Assembly: GCF_000308835.1 (NCBI RefSeq)
Contig: NZ_BAGN01000219.1
Coordinates: forward strand, 1-64,000
DNA: 64,000 bases
Reading direction: 5' to 3'
Source of the DNA: Nocardia vinacea NBRC 16497
GTDB lineage: Bacteria > Actinomycetota > Actinomycetes > Mycobacteriales > Mycobacteriaceae
Below are positions 25,517-34,390 of the stretch, in pieces (position 1 is the stretch's first letter; the number at the start of each line of letters is the position of its first letter). The translations under genes were made by a program, and so were the position numbers. Under the pieces are notes generated by a model. That model was given only the letters and a program-made list of their open reading frames with translations, had not been told where the DNA came from and did no database searches.

Positions 25517-26806
25517 TCATTCGGCGCGAATGCCTTGCAGAGCGTCGATCAGCGCCAGGCTCACCTTGCCCATCTGGGCGCGGCTGTACAGGGCGGTGTC
25601 GCACTCGACCTGGATGGTCAGGTGTCCGCCGATGGTGAAAACGGTGAGCTTCGGCGGCATGCCGGGGCCCATGGCGAAGATGTCGTCGCGGATGTGGCGG
25701 ATACCGTCCGGGGTCGAATGTGCGGGCAGGCGACCGATATTGGAGATGGCGACGGTTGGCGAGGCGGCGAAGATCGCGGCGGTCGCCTCGTCCTGGACGC
25801 GCTGCGAGGCGAGTAGAAATATGGGAGCTTGGCGCTGCTCCTGTGCGGCCGCCATGCCCGCGGCGACCTCGTATGCGACCTCGATCGGGCCTGCGTTCTC
25901 GGCGACGAGCGCGGGGGTGCCCGCGCCGGAAGCGCAATTCAGGATCGTGTGCGCGGGCAGGTTCAGCTCGGATCGCACATCCACCGCGTGGCCGCAAAAT
26001 ACCGGGAGCGTTCCCGTCGCGGGTTCGAGTTGGGAGCGGACTGCGACGAGTGCGGCGCCGGCGAGCAGGCTGTTGACCGAAAGCCCGTGCGCACGAGCGG
26101 CGTCGACCAGGTTCTGGGTTTCCTTGGTATCCAGTTCGATTCGCTGCACCGCGAACCGGCCGAGTGGATCGTCGCCGCTCCCGTCGATCGGTAGGGTGCG
26201 CGGAGCCGATTCCGGCCCCATCAGCGCGGCCACAGTCCGGATCTGGTCAAGCGACTCGGCGACCTCCACATCCGACACCACCGTGGCGAGTTGGATATCG
26301 ATGCCCTCCGGCAATTCCTGATCGAAATCCGACTGCGGCAGTGCGGTTCCCGTCGCATATGCGGTGTAGCGCTGCCACAGCTGCGCGAGCAGCGCGAAAG
26401 CCGATCTGCCATCGGCGATTCCGTGATGGATGACCAGGATGATTTGATCGCGGTCGCCGTCGCGGAGCAGATGGGCGCGGAACAGGCCATCGCGCCAATC
26501 CCGTGGTCCGTTGACCAGATTCAGGTACTCGGCTTCACCGCCATCGGTGATCTCGAGATGGGGCCGGTAGGCGTCGTCCCGGCGCAGATACAGCGTGCCG
26601 TCGGCATCGGCCACCGGCTTGCTGCGCAGCAGTGGATGCTGAGCAGCGAGTTCGTCGAGCACCCGGCGCAGGATCTCGACATCCAGCAGTCCGTGCACGG
26701 TGGAACCGATGAACAGCGGCATACCGCCGGTCGGCACGCTGCCGAGTCGGGTTTCGGAGCCGAAGAAGGTGAGCTCGAACGGAGAAATCGGTCGCTGTGC
26801 GGTCAT
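25517..26806 (-). CDS. Condensation-domain (PapA-like) acyltransferase
   Basis: A 429-residue protein of the CoA-dependent acyltransferase/NRPS condensation superfamily. The active-site HHxxxDG is present as HHGIADGRSAF near residue 125, and the C-terminal half contains the DFGWG-equivalent region in altered form (VAISNIGRLP). PapA5-type enzymes transfer mycocerosyl or other acyl groups to polyketide alcohols in cell-envelope lipid synthesis. No polyketide synthase is in the window. A TetR gene is divergent with a perfect palindrome between them. Confidence 0.83.
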   Translation of the reverse strand: MTAQRPISPFELTFFGSETRLGSVPTGGMPLFIGSTVHGLLDVEILRRVLDELAAQHPLLRSKPVADADGTLYLRRDDAYRPHLEITDGGEAEYLNLVNGPRDWRDGLFRAHLLRDGDRDQIILVIHHGIADGRSAFALLAQLWQRYTAYATGTALPQSDFDQELPEGIDIQLATVVSDVEVAESLDQIRTVAALMGPESAPRTLPIDGSGDDPLGRFAVQRIELDTKETQNLVDAARAHGLSVNSLLAGAALVAVRSQLEPATGTLPVFCGHAVDVRSELNLPAHTILNCASGAGTPALVAENAGPIEVAYEVAAGMAAAQEQRQAPIFLLASQRVQDEATAAIFAASPTVAISNIGRLPAHSTPDGIRHIRDDIFAMGPGMPPKLTVFTIGGHLTIQVECDTALYSRAQMGKVSLALIDALQGIRAE

Positions 26807-26861
26807 TGGTCGTCTCGTACTTCCGTGTGGTGGAGCAGGTTACGCCCTCAACATACAGATG

Positions 26862-26894
26862 TTTCAAACGCTTGTCACAAACAATTGTTTGAAA
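26862..26894. promoter_or_regulatory. TetR-type operator between divergent genes
   Basis: A perfect 14-bp palindrome CAAACAATTGTTTG (26878-26891) lies between the acyltransferase and TetR genes. It is nested in a wider repeat, TTTCAAAC (26862) and GTTTGAAA (26887), and GTCACAAAC occurs twice, before and after it. This is the likely binding site of the adjacent TetR protein. The region is strikingly AT-rich. Confidence 0.7.
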
Positions 26895-26930
26895 TACGTG
26901 TCACAAACGGATGTATGCCACGCTGATGGG

Positions 26931-27497
26931 GTGGGAACCCGAGAAGATCTGCTCGCCGCAGCCAAGCAGTGCCTGGCCGAACGCGGGTATGCGCGCACGA
27001 CCGTGCGGGATATCGTGGCCGCCTCCGGCACCAATCTGGCCGCCATCAACTACCACTTCGGCACGCGCGACAAACTGCTCAACCAGGCGATGATGGAATC
27101 GAGCGCGGATGCGGTACAGCAGATCCTCGAATCACTGCCCGCGCACGATGCCGAGGATCCGGCCGCCCGCCTGCGCGATTTCCTGCACCAGTTGATCACC
27201 TCGTTCACCGAGAATCGCGCCCTGTGGTCGGCCAATGCCGAAAGCCTGACGCAGGCGCTGCACTCCCCCGAACTGCGCACCGAATTCGGCACCGCTCAGG
27301 CGCAGGCACGCGATGGACTATCCGACTTTTTCGGGCCTGGTGCGCAGGACCCGCGCATCGGCGCCATCCTGCAAACCATGATCGGCGGCCTGCTGATACA
27401 ACACCTGGTCGACCCGGAACAGGCCCCCACCGCCGCCGATATCACCGCAGGTCTGCGTACCCTCGCCACGCTGCTCCCAGCTGACGGCGGGACATAG
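26931..27497 (+). CDS. TetR-family regulator of the adjacent acyltransferase
   Basis: A 188-residue TetR protein. The helix-turn-helix RTTVRDIVAASGTNLAAINYHFGTRDKLL is at residues 20-48. The C-terminal domain resembles TetR_C of the NfxB/CifR type (FGPGAQDPRIGAILQTMIGG). GTG at 26931 is used as start; no good ribosome binding site is visible. It is divergent from the acyltransferase gene and flanks the palindrome at 26878, so autoregulation and control of the neighbour are likely. Confidence 0.88.
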   Translation: MGTREDLLAAAKQCLAERGYARTTVRDIVAASGTNLAAINYHFGTRDKLLNQAMMESSADAVQQILESLPAHDAEDPAARLRDFLHQLITSFTENRALWSANAESLTQALHSPELRTEFGTAQAQARDGLSDFFGPGAQDPRIGAILQTMIGGLLIQHLVDPEQAPTAADITAGLRTLATLLPADGGT

Positions 27498-27754
27498 CCG
27501 CCGCATCGTCGCCTAGGCGTGCTTCCGGGTGGTCGCACTCCGTGCGCGATACGCCACTCTTGGCGCATCAACCCCGGTGCGCTGTATCCCGGCTCGGCCA
27601 CGTGTCCGGCTGACGCGTCGACCGGCTCGGCATGCCATAGCGTGCTCTGCGCGCCCGAATAGCGCCACCGTGTCGGGCCGACATCGCGAACACACAGCGA
27701 ACTTGCTGCGCGAATATCGCATCGCGCTGGCGGCGGGTGACAGATGCTGGACCG

Positions 27755-28486
27755 ATGGCGATTCTGCTTGCGCTGGTATCGATGTGCTCGACGCTGGTCG
27801 GCGGGCTGGTGGCGGTGCGGATCGGCGACCGCAAACATCTGGTGCTGGGGCTGGCGGCGGGGGTCATGTTGGGTGTGGTGTTCTTCGACCTGCTGCCGGA
27901 GGCATTGGAGCAGTCGGGGGATATCGTGCTCGGTGTCCCGGCGGCGCTCGTCGCCACCGTGGGCGGCTTTGTCACCATCCACGTCATCGAGCGCGCGGTC
28001 GCCATCCATACCGGCCATGAAGGCGAATTCGGTTCGCACAAGCACGGTTTCGAATCCGTCGGGCTGGTCGCGGCGGCCGGGCTGATCTTCCACAGCACCC
28101 TCGACGGCCTCGGCATCGGATTGGGTTTCCAAGCCGGAGCCACCGTCGGCATCGCGGTCGCCATCGCCGTCATCTGTCACGACTTCGCCGACGGCTTCAA
28201 CACTTTCACCATCACCAAGCTGTACGGCTCTGCCCACAGACGCGCACTGATCCTGCTCGCCCTGGACGCCATCGCCCCGGTCATCGGTGCGGTAATCGGC
28301 ACCGTCATCCGGGTTCCGGCCGGGACCGTCGGCCTCTACCTCGGCTACTTCGCCGGATTCCTGCTCTACCTCGCCACCGCCGACATCCTCCCCGAGGCCC
28401 ACGCCGAACACCCGTCCCGGCTGACCCTCGCCTGCACCGTCACCGGCGCGACATTCATGCTCGTCGTGGCCGCGCTCAGCCACTGA
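27755..28486 (+). CDS. ZIP-family metal transporter
   Basis: A 243-residue polytopic protein with about eight hydrophobic helices. The ZIP helix IV and V metal motifs are seen in FHSTLDGLGIG and CHDFADGFNTF. A short His-containing loop (HTGHEGEFGSHKH) between helices III and IV is typical of ZIP proteins. It would import zinc or a related divalent metal. The ATG at 27755 is preferred; a GTG 18 bases upstream (27737) is possible. The 257-base gap upstream holds nothing I can identify. Confidence 0.88.
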   Translation: MAILLALVSMCSTLVGGLVAVRIGDRKHLVLGLAAGVMLGVVFFDLLPEALEQSGDIVLGVPAALVATVGGFVTIHVIERAVAIHTGHEGEFGSHKHGFESVGLVAAAGLIFHSTLDGLGIGLGFQAGATVGIAVAIAVICHDFADGFNTFTITKLYGSAHRRALILLALDAIAPVIGAVIGTVIRVPAGTVGLYLGYFAGFLLYLATADILPEAHAEHPSRLTLACTVTGATFMLVVAALSH

Positions 28487-28492
28487 CCAGCG

Positions 28493-29380
28493 TCAGCCGA
28501 GTTGCGGCAGCACCTCGCGAGCCACCCAAGCCATGGCGTCCGCGAATGCGGGACCGGGTACCGGCAGCCAGATCGAGCAGGCGTGGAGTCCCGCCTCGTG
28601 CAGGGCACCGAGTTCATCGACAATGCTTGCGGCCGTTGGCTGCCCGCCACCGAGCAGCCGCCCCGGATCACGGCTGATGGCGGTGAATCCGGGTGGGACC
28701 ACGAAGGCCACCGAGGTCAGTCGCAGCTGCCGCTCGATACCGGATGCTTCGGCGAGTTCGGTGAGACGTTTGCGGATTCGGTGCAGTTCGGCGGGATCGG
28801 CGACCGGACCGTGCCATGCGCTGCCGAAGCGCACGGCTCTGCGCAGTGCGGCATCGCTCTGCCCGCCGACCCACACCGGTGGTCCACCGGCAGTGCGCGG
28901 CGCGATACCGATTCGCGGCTCGGACTCACCCCGCCACAACGATGTGAGCACTTCCAGATGCTCGCCCGCGCGCTTGCCGCGTTCCTCGAACGGCACCCCG
29001 ACCGCATCGAATTCGGCACGGTCCCAGCCTGTTCCGACGCCGAGCGTGAACCGCCCACGCGACAGTCGGTCGAGTGTCGCGGTCTGATGGGCCAGCACGA
29101 CCGGGTTGTACAGCGGCAGGATCAGCACGCTGGTCGCGATGCCGATGCGCGAGGTCGCACCCGCGATGGCCGACAGCATGATCAGCGGCTCGTGCGTGAC
29201 ACCCAGGTCACCCGCCAGCACATGACTGCCGGCGACAATGTGGTCGAAGCCCAATTGCTCTGCGGTACGCGCGGTTTCGACGATATCGTCGAGTTCGCCG
29301 GCCTTCCCGGGCCATAACCCATGCGGTGCGATACCGAGTCGAAGGCTCTCGCTCTCACCGACTGCTTCTTCCAAAGGCAT
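28493..29380 (-). CDS. LLM-class F420-dependent oxidoreductase
   Basis: A 295-residue luciferase-like monooxygenase family protein: LGFDHIVAGSHVL, the TSVLILPLYNPVVLAHQTATLDRLS segment and FTLGVGTGWDRAEFDAVGVPFEERG are characteristic of the F420-dependent actinobacterial group (TIGR03619 type). It would bind F420 and catalyse a reduction or oxidation of unknown substrate. GGGAG lies 8 bases before the ATG. It converges on the ZIP gene with 6 bases between stops. Confidence 0.88.
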   Translation of the reverse strand: MPLEEAVGESESLRLGIAPHGLWPGKAGELDDIVETARTAEQLGFDHIVAGSHVLAGDLGVTHEPLIMLSAIAGATSRIGIATSVLILPLYNPVVLAHQTATLDRLSRGRFTLGVGTGWDRAEFDAVGVPFEERGKRAGEHLEVLTSLWRGESEPRIGIAPRTAGGPPVWVGGQSDAALRRAVRFGSAWHGPVADPAELHRIRKRLTELAEASGIERQLRLTSVAFVVPPGFTAISRDPGRLLGGGQPTAASIVDELGALHEAGLHACSIWLPVPGPAFADAMAWVAREVLPQLG

Positions 29381-29437
29381 AGCGTTGGCTCCCGATTCCG
29401 GTCCTGACAGAGGTGACGCCGAGCTCCCTGCCTATTC

Positions 29438-29467
29438 ACCGGGCACCCTGTACACCCGGTGCCCGGT
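29438..29467 (-). terminator. Hairpin after the VOC-TetR operon
   Basis: ACCGGGCACC and GGTGCCCGGT form a perfect 10-bp stem with a 10-base loop, 74 bases after the TetR stop (29541) and ahead of the LLM gene. It probably separates the two transcription units. Confidence 0.55.
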
Positions 29468-29540
29468 TGGTGGACGAGCTGCCCGGTCGATCAGACCAAC
29501 ACCGACAGTCGCCCCCTGATTCCGGCGGAGACCCGGCCGG

Positions 29541-30107
29541 TCAGCGAGTGATTGCGTGCAGCACCGCGTCGACCGACTGATCAGCGAGCGGTTCGGTCAG
29601 CGGTAGATGGCCGAAGAGGGCGCGGTAGTAGATCGGGGCGGCGACCGCGTCGAGGATGAAATCGAGATCGATACCCGGATCGACTTCGCCTCGATGGATT
29701 GCCGACTCCACGGCGATCGCGGTGGTTCGCCTGCGTGGTTCGAAGACCGTCGCCAGGAAATGCGCGCGTAGATCCGGGTCGTTGGCGAGATCCGCCACCA
29801 AGGCGGGCAACACGTGGCTCAGGGAGGTATCGCGCAGTGCGACAACGAGATTGCGCATCGCGATAGTTAGATCGGCACGCAGGTCACCGGTGTTCGGCGT
29901 TGGCTGCAAGCCCAGCAGGTCGGCGACGACATCGACGACGAGGTGGCGTTTCGAGGGCCAGCGGCGGTAGATCGCCGGGCGGTGCAGACCAGCTTTTGCC
30001 GCTACCTGGCCGATGGACAGTTCGGCATAACCGTTCTCGTCCAACAGCTCTCGCGCTGCGGCGAGTACCGCGGTGTCGATGCGGTCGTCGCGCGTGCGTC
30101 CCGGCAT
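29541..30107 (-). CDS. TetR-family regulator in operon with a VOC protein
   Basis: A 188-residue TetR protein with helix-turn-helix LSIGQVAAKAGLHRPAIYRRWPSKRHLV and a TetR_C_11-like ligand domain (IDLDFILDAVAAPIYYRALF). Its ATG overlaps the stop of the upstream VOC gene as TGATG, so translation is coupled. A palindrome in front of the VOC gene is the likely site through which it represses its own operon. Confidence 0.9.
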   Translation of the reverse strand: MPGRTRDDRIDTAVLAAARELLDENGYAELSIGQVAAKAGLHRPAIYRRWPSKRHLVVDVVADLLGLQPTPNTGDLRADLTIAMRNLVVALRDTSLSHVLPALVADLANDPDLRAHFLATVFEPRRRTTAIAVESAIHRGEVDPGIDLDFILDAVAAPIYYRALFGHLPLTEPLADQSVDAVLHAITR

Positions 30108-30526
30108 CAGAACACCGGACGCGGCATCAGAACGACGCGCCAACCGTCCGGATCCGGAAAGGTCAAGCCGCCGTTGGCCGCCCAATACGGATTCTCGGCG
30201 GGCACCGGCTCCACCCCGAATTCACCGAGACGCTGTGCGACGTCATACATCTGGGTTTCGGTCGAAAAATAGAGCACCAGCAGGTTTTCCGCGCTCGGCG
30301 CATCGCCGGGACTTCCGTCCACGTGGGTGGTGAACTCCAGGTGATATCCGGTCCCCGGCAATCCGAGCATCACGCCGTCGTAGCCCGCGTGATTTTCGAA
30401 TCGGTAGAGCTCGCGCAGCCCCAACCCCTCGACATAGAACCGCACGACCTCTACCAACCGATCGGTGGGCCTGGCAATTCGAACCTGGGCCACCGGCAAC
30501 GACTCGGGCCATGTCTGCTCAGCCAT
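30107..30526 (-). CDS. VOC-family (glyoxalase-like) protein
   Basis: A 139-residue single-module vicinal-oxygen-chelate protein with two beta-alpha-beta repeats: VRFYVEGLGLRELYRFENHAGYDGV and the FPDPDGWRVVLMPR end. A metal-ligand Glu may be in YHLEFTTH. VOC proteins include glyoxalases, dioxygenases and drug-binding resistance proteins. Being first in an operon with a TetR regulator suggests response to a small molecule that it binds or modifies. Confidence 0.85.
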   Translation of the reverse strand: MAEQTWPESLPVAQVRIARPTDRLVEVVRFYVEGLGLRELYRFENHAGYDGVMLGLPGTGYHLEFTTHVDGSPGDAPSAENLLVLYFSTETQMYDVAQRLGEFGVEPVPAENPYWAANGGLTFPDPDGWRVVLMPRPVF

Positions 30527-30538
30527 ATCTCAACGATA

Positions 30539-30555
30539 CGGTACGTACTGTACCG
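30539..30555. promoter_or_regulatory. Palindromic operator CGGTAC-GTACT-GTACCG
   Basis: Perfect 6-bp arms with a 5-base spacer, 13 bases upstream of the VOC start codon. Its position over the promoter or leader fits negative autoregulation by the TetR protein of the operon. Confidence 0.65.
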
Positions 30556-30591
30556 ATTCGATATGGCATCCATCACCCGAGCCGCAAAAGA

Positions 30592-30620
30592 CCGCCGCCA
30601 CGTCCGAGACATGGCGGCGG
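30592..30620 (-). terminator. Terminator of the metE-like gene
   Basis: CCGCCGCCA and TGGCGGCGG form a perfect 9-bp stem with an 11-base loop. On the minus strand it follows the metE-like stop by 15 bases and is followed by TCTTTTG, a short U-rich stretch. Confidence 0.65.
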
Positions 30621-30635
30621 CCTTCGTCTTCGGTA

Positions 30636-32942
30636 TTACTCCGTCGGCGTCGCCCGCCGACGAACACGGCGCGCGGCCGCGACCATATTGCGCAGCGAGG
30701 GCTCCAGCTGCCAGTAGTGCCGGGTCTTGAGTCCGCCGTCCGGATTCGCCCACAGGCGTTCCGGACTAACGGCTTCGGCTGCGGCCGTGAGCAATTCGTC
30801 GAGCTCATCGATATCCGGGATCCGCGCCGAACGGCTCTCGTAGACACCGGGACCGACGCCGTGACTCAGGCCGTGACCCGATGCGGAGTCTTCCTTGAGC
30901 GCCTTCAACACCCATTCGATCGAGCGGGTCGCCACGATCGCGGTGACATCGGCATCGAGCTCCTCGATCGCGTCGACCACCTCGGTGCGACCGGAATAGC
31001 CGATATGCGTGTGGATCTGGGTCTCCGGCTTGACACCGGAGGTGGCCAGGCGGAATGCCCCGACCGCCCACCGCAGATATTCGGCGCGCCCCTGCGGACG
31101 CATGGGTAGCAGCTCGCGAATGGCGGGCTCGTCGACCTGGATGATCGAGATCCCGGCCCGCTCCAGATCCACGACCTCATCGCGGATGGCCAGCGCGACC
31201 TGATCAGCGGTCTCGAACAGCGGCTGATCCTGCCGCACGAACGAACGCGCGATCATGGTGACCGGACCGGTGACCATGCCCTTGACCGGCTTATCGGTCA
31301 GCGACTGGGCATAGCTGATCCACTCGACCGACATCGGCGCGGGCCGCGAAACGTCACCATAGATGATCGGCGGTCGCACACAACGGGATCCGTACACCTG
31401 CACCCAGCCGAAGTGGGTGGTCGCGAAGCCGTCGAGCAGCTCGGCGAAATACTGGATCATGTCGTTGCGCTCATGCTCACCGTGCACGAGCACATCGAGG
31501 CCGATGTCCTCCTGTAGGCGGATCGTGGCCTCGATCTCGGCCTCGATCTTCTTGCGGTATTCGTCGTAGGACAGTTTGCCCTGGCCCAGGTCGTAGCGGG
31601 CCTGACGAATCCGATCCGTCTGTGGGAAGGAACCCAGCGTGGTCGCGGGCACCGGCGGCAGATTCAGCTTGCGCTGCTGGGCTTCGCGGCGCACCTCGTA
31701 CGGTTCGCGCGAACGCATATCGGGCGTGACCGCGTAAACCCGTTGCCGCACCGCGTGTTTCTGCTTGAAGTGCACCTCGGTCGGCCGCTTGCGCCACTTG
31801 TCCGAGGGCCCCTCGGTGAGCGCCTTGGCGAGCGAAACCACCTCGCCCACCTTCTGTCGCGCGAAGGCGAGGCGGTCGGCGACATTGCCCTCGATTTCGT
31901 ATTCGGCGAGCACGTCATAGGGCACATGCAGCAGTGTCGTGCCGGTGGACACCACGAGATCGGGGCACACCTCGGCCAGCTCGTTGAGGTATTCCAGCGT
32001 CACATAACGATCCGCGCGCCAGACATTGTGACCGCTGATCACGCCCGCGTACAAGCGCTTACGCCGAATGCCGGGAATCTCGGCGAGCTCTTCCGGCTGG
32101 ATCCGATAACTGGCCAGATCCAGTCCGATGGCCTCGACATTGGTTTCGGCCAGAATGCGCAGCGCCTCACCGAAGTCACCGTATTGCCCGGTGACGAGCA
32201 TGCGCGGCCGCAGCGCCGAGGTCGAAAGTCGTTGGTACGCACGCTCGAACGCGGCGAGCTCCGCAGGAGTGCGCTCACTGGTGAAGCACGGCTCGTCCAA
32301 CTGCACACAGGTGGACCCGCGCTTGGCGAGGATTTCGAACAGCTCCTCGTACACCGGAAGCAGCTTGTCCAACAGACTGAGTGTGTCGAAACCGCCTGCC
32401 TCACCGGGGATATGACCCGCCTTGGACAGCAGCAGCAGCGACACCGGGCCGACCACCACCGGACGCAGCTCGATATCACCGGCTTTGGCGCGATCCCATT
32501 CGTCGAGCAAAGCCTCGGGGTGCAGCGAGAATTCGGTGTTTTCGTCGAGTTCGGGCTGGCGGTAGTGGTAATTCGTACCGAAGAACCGCACCAGCTCCAG
32601 CGGCGGCAGATCCGGCCGACCGCGCGCCATCAGGAAGTAGAAGTCCAGCGGATGCAGCTCGTCCTGGTACCGCTTGAACCGCGCGGGCACCGCACCGAAC
32701 AGCAGCGCATTGTCGAGAATGTGGTCGTAGAAGGAGAAGGTGTTGCCCGGCACCTGGGTCAGACCGGTGGCGGCCAGCCCGTTGTACTGCCGCTCCTGGA
32801 TATCGCGCCCGACCGCGAGCAGTTCGTCGCGGGAAACCCCACCACGCCAATAGCCCTCGAGGGCCCGCTTGAGTTCCCGGTGCGGCCCGATCCTCGGGTA
32901 GCCGAGAATGCTGGATCCGTAACCGTCCTGAACGTTGACCAT
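30636..32942 (-). CDS. metE: MetE homologue lacking zinc ligands
   Basis: The 768-residue protein is a full-length, two-barrel cobalamin-independent methionine synthase homologue: YPRIGPHRELKRALEGYW at the N-terminus, VHGEHERNDMIQYFAELL, GSRCVRPPIIYGDVSRP and NPDGGLKTR near the C-terminus. MetE normally moves a methyl from methyl-THF-polyglutamate to zinc-bound homocysteine. Of the four zinc ligands of E. coli MetE (His641, Cys643, Glu665, Cys726) only the His is kept (His646); the others are Gly648, Val670 and Gly736. GHNVWRAD also replaces the usual GRNxWR. The fold looks intact, so a changed function is more likely than decay. AAAGGGAG lies 10 bases before the ATG. No riboswitch was recognised in the leader. 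Confidence 0.88.
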   Translation of the reverse strand: MVNVQDGYGSSILGYPRIGPHRELKRALEGYWRGGVSRDELLAVGRDIQERQYNGLAATGLTQVPGNTFSFYDHILDNALLFGAVPARFKRYQDELHPLDFYFLMARGRPDLPPLELVRFFGTNYHYRQPELDENTEFSLHPEALLDEWDRAKAGDIELRPVVVGPVSLLLLSKAGHIPGEAGGFDTLSLLDKLLPVYEELFEILAKRGSTCVQLDEPCFTSERTPAELAAFERAYQRLSTSALRPRMLVTGQYGDFGEALRILAETNVEAIGLDLASYRIQPEELAEIPGIRRKRLYAGVISGHNVWRADRYVTLEYLNELAEVCPDLVVSTGTTLLHVPYDVLAEYEIEGNVADRLAFARQKVGEVVSLAKALTEGPSDKWRKRPTEVHFKQKHAVRQRVYAVTPDMRSREPYEVRREAQQRKLNLPPVPATTLGSFPQTDRIRQARYDLGQGKLSYDEYRKKIEAEIEATIRLQEDIGLDVLVHGEHERNDMIQYFAELLDGFATTHFGWVQVYGSRCVRPPIIYGDVSRPAPMSVEWISYAQSLTDKPVKGMVTGPVTMIARSFVRQDQPLFETADQVALAIRDEVVDLERAGISIIQVDEPAIRELLPMRPQGRAEYLRWAVGAFRLATSGVKPETQIHTHIGYSGRTEVVDAIEELDADVTAIVATRSIEWVLKALKEDSASGHGLSHGVGPGVYESRSARIPDIDELDELLTAAAEAVSPERLWANPDGGLKTRHYWQLEPSLRNMVAAARRVRRRATPTE

Positions 32943-33134
32943 GAGCGGGGCACTCCCTTTCGATCACCTGCGCGGAATCCTCGACCCAGACCCCGCAGCA
33001 GCGCTGCGCTCTCGGTATTTCGGCCGAGCCGCTGGTCACGACCCGACCTTTCTTGCAGCCTATGCCGCTGACAGCATTGGCAGAGTAAGACTCCGCGGTG
33101 GTCGCTCGAGTGACCGTTGACACCTGAGCGACCC
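32943..33134 (-). promoter_or_regulatory. Upstream region of the metE-like gene
   Basis: About 190 bases between the MetE-like start and the hairpin element. I looked for cobalamin and SAM riboswitch motifs and found none. No confident promoter hexamers are visible. Confidence 0.35.
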
Positions 33135-33276
33135 CAACGGAGCGAGTCTTACGAGCGACCGTTCGCGGCCCGTCTCGCGTCCGAGTCGTCGAAGCGCATG
33201 CGACGCAGTCGCGAGTCTCGACGGCTCGGACGCGAGACACCCGGGGGCCGCGAACACGCCGCGCCGCAGGCGCGGC
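33135..33276. repeat. Intergenic double-hairpin element, copy 2
   Basis: Tag CAACGGAGCGAGTCTTACGA, long hairpin 33161-33255 (ends GTTCGCGGCC and GGCCGCGAAC), and small hairpin GCCGCGCC-GCA-GGCGCGGC (33258-33276). Compared with copy 1 the small hairpin has an A-T pair changed to C-G on both arms. It lies between the divergent-facing metE-like promoter and the 3' end of fadB2. Confidence 0.82.
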
Positions 33277-33291
33277 AAATCCAACACAGAA

Positions 33292-34161
33292 TCAGACTTT
33301 GTACTGGTAGAAGCCCGCGCCGGTCTTCTTGCCGAGCAGACCGGCCTCGACCATGCGCATCAGCAGCGGCGGCGCCGAGTACAGCGGCTCCTTGAACTCC
33401 TGGTACATGGAGTCGGCGATGGACTTGACGGTGTCGAGGCCGACCAGGTCGGTGAGCGCCAGCGGACCCATCGGGTGGGCACAGCCGAGCACCATCGCCT
33501 TGTCGACGTCTTCCTTGGTGGCGAAGCCGGATTCGACCATCCGGATGGCCGAGAGCAGGTACGGCACCAGCAGCGCGTTCACCACGAAACCGGAGCGGTC
33601 GGCCGAGCGCACGACCTGCTTGCCGAGCACATCGCCGGCGAATGCCTCGGCTCGCGCGGACACCGCCGCGCTGGTCTTCAGCGTGGTGACCAGCTCGACC
33701 AGCGGCAGCACCGGCACCGGGTTGAAGAAGTGCATGCCGACAACGCGCTCCGGGTTGGCGGTGGCGACAGCGATCTTCATGATCGGGATGGAGGAGGTGT
33801 TGGAGGCCAGCACGGCGTCCGGATCGGTGACCACCTTGTCGAGCTCGGCGAAGATGGCGGTCTTGACCTTCTCGTCCTCGAGCACCGCCTCGACCACCAG
33901 CTGGCGGTCGGCGAAATCGCCGAGGTCGGAGGTGAACCGCAGCCGCCATGCGGCCTGTTCGCGCTCGCGCTCGGTGATCTTGCCGCTGCTGACGCCGCGG
34001 TCGAGCGAGCGCAGGATGCGGGCGCGACCTGCGGCGGCTAGCTCCCGAGTCTGTTCGTAGACGAGCACGTCGATATGCGCCCGCGCACACACTTCCGCGA
34101 TTCCGGCACCCATCTGTCCGGCACCGATGATGCCGACGCGCTGAATCTTCTCGCTGCTCAC
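33292..34161 (-). CDS. fadB2: 3-hydroxybutyryl-CoA dehydrogenase
   Basis: A 289-residue 3-hydroxyacyl-CoA dehydrogenase. The NAD motif is RVGIIGAGQMGAGIAEVCA; the catalytic dyad is in MHFFNPVPVLPLVEL (His) and the preceding Glu of VEAVLED; SGFVVNALLVPYL and HPMGPLALTDLVGLD are C-terminal dimer-domain signatures. It oxidises 3-hydroxybutyryl-CoA to acetoacetyl-CoA or the reverse. The GTG at 34161 follows AGGAG by six bases. aceA lies 369 bases upstream in the same direction, as in Rv0467-Rv0468, but the hairpin element between them suggests separate transcripts. Confidence 0.95.
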   Translation of the reverse strand: MSSEKIQRVGIIGAGQMGAGIAEVCARAHIDVLVYEQTRELAAAGRARILRSLDRGVSSGKITEREREQAAWRLRFTSDLGDFADRQLVVEAVLEDEKVKTAIFAELDKVVTDPDAVLASNTSSIPIMKIAVATANPERVVGMHFFNPVPVLPLVELVTTLKTSAAVSARAEAFAGDVLGKQVVRSADRSGFVVNALLVPYLLSAIRMVESGFATKEDVDKAMVLGCAHPMGPLALTDLVGLDTVKSIADSMYQEFKEPLYSAPPLLMRMVEAGLLGKKTGAGFYQYKV

Positions 34162-34390
34162 GTCCCGCTCCTGCTGTTTTTGTCTGGCTGTCGGGTGGCT
34201 GGTGGCGAAGGACGCTCCGATAAGAGCCGACCTTCGATGGTCCAAGGTATAGGGATGCCCTCCCGGCTGGGGCTGTTCAGCCGGGAGGGCGGTACACCCC
34301 TACTGGAGTAGAGGATTGGCGGTATTCACGTCGGGAACCTCATTCCCTGAAGCGAGCACCCGGTTCAAGCTCCGAAACTGCCTTAGCGAC

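Noticed and set aside
29182..29439. Small minus-strand frame overlapping the start of the LLM oxidoreductase
   Set aside because: It lies in another frame of a well-supported gene and has no start-site signals.
31743..33071. Plus-strand open frame of 442 codons opposite the metE-like gene
   Set aside because: Antisense of a clearly coding gene with no recognisable domain.
32943..33134. Cobalamin or SAM riboswitch in front of the metE-like gene
   Set aside because: I looked for the B12 box and SAM-type core motifs and found no convincing match.
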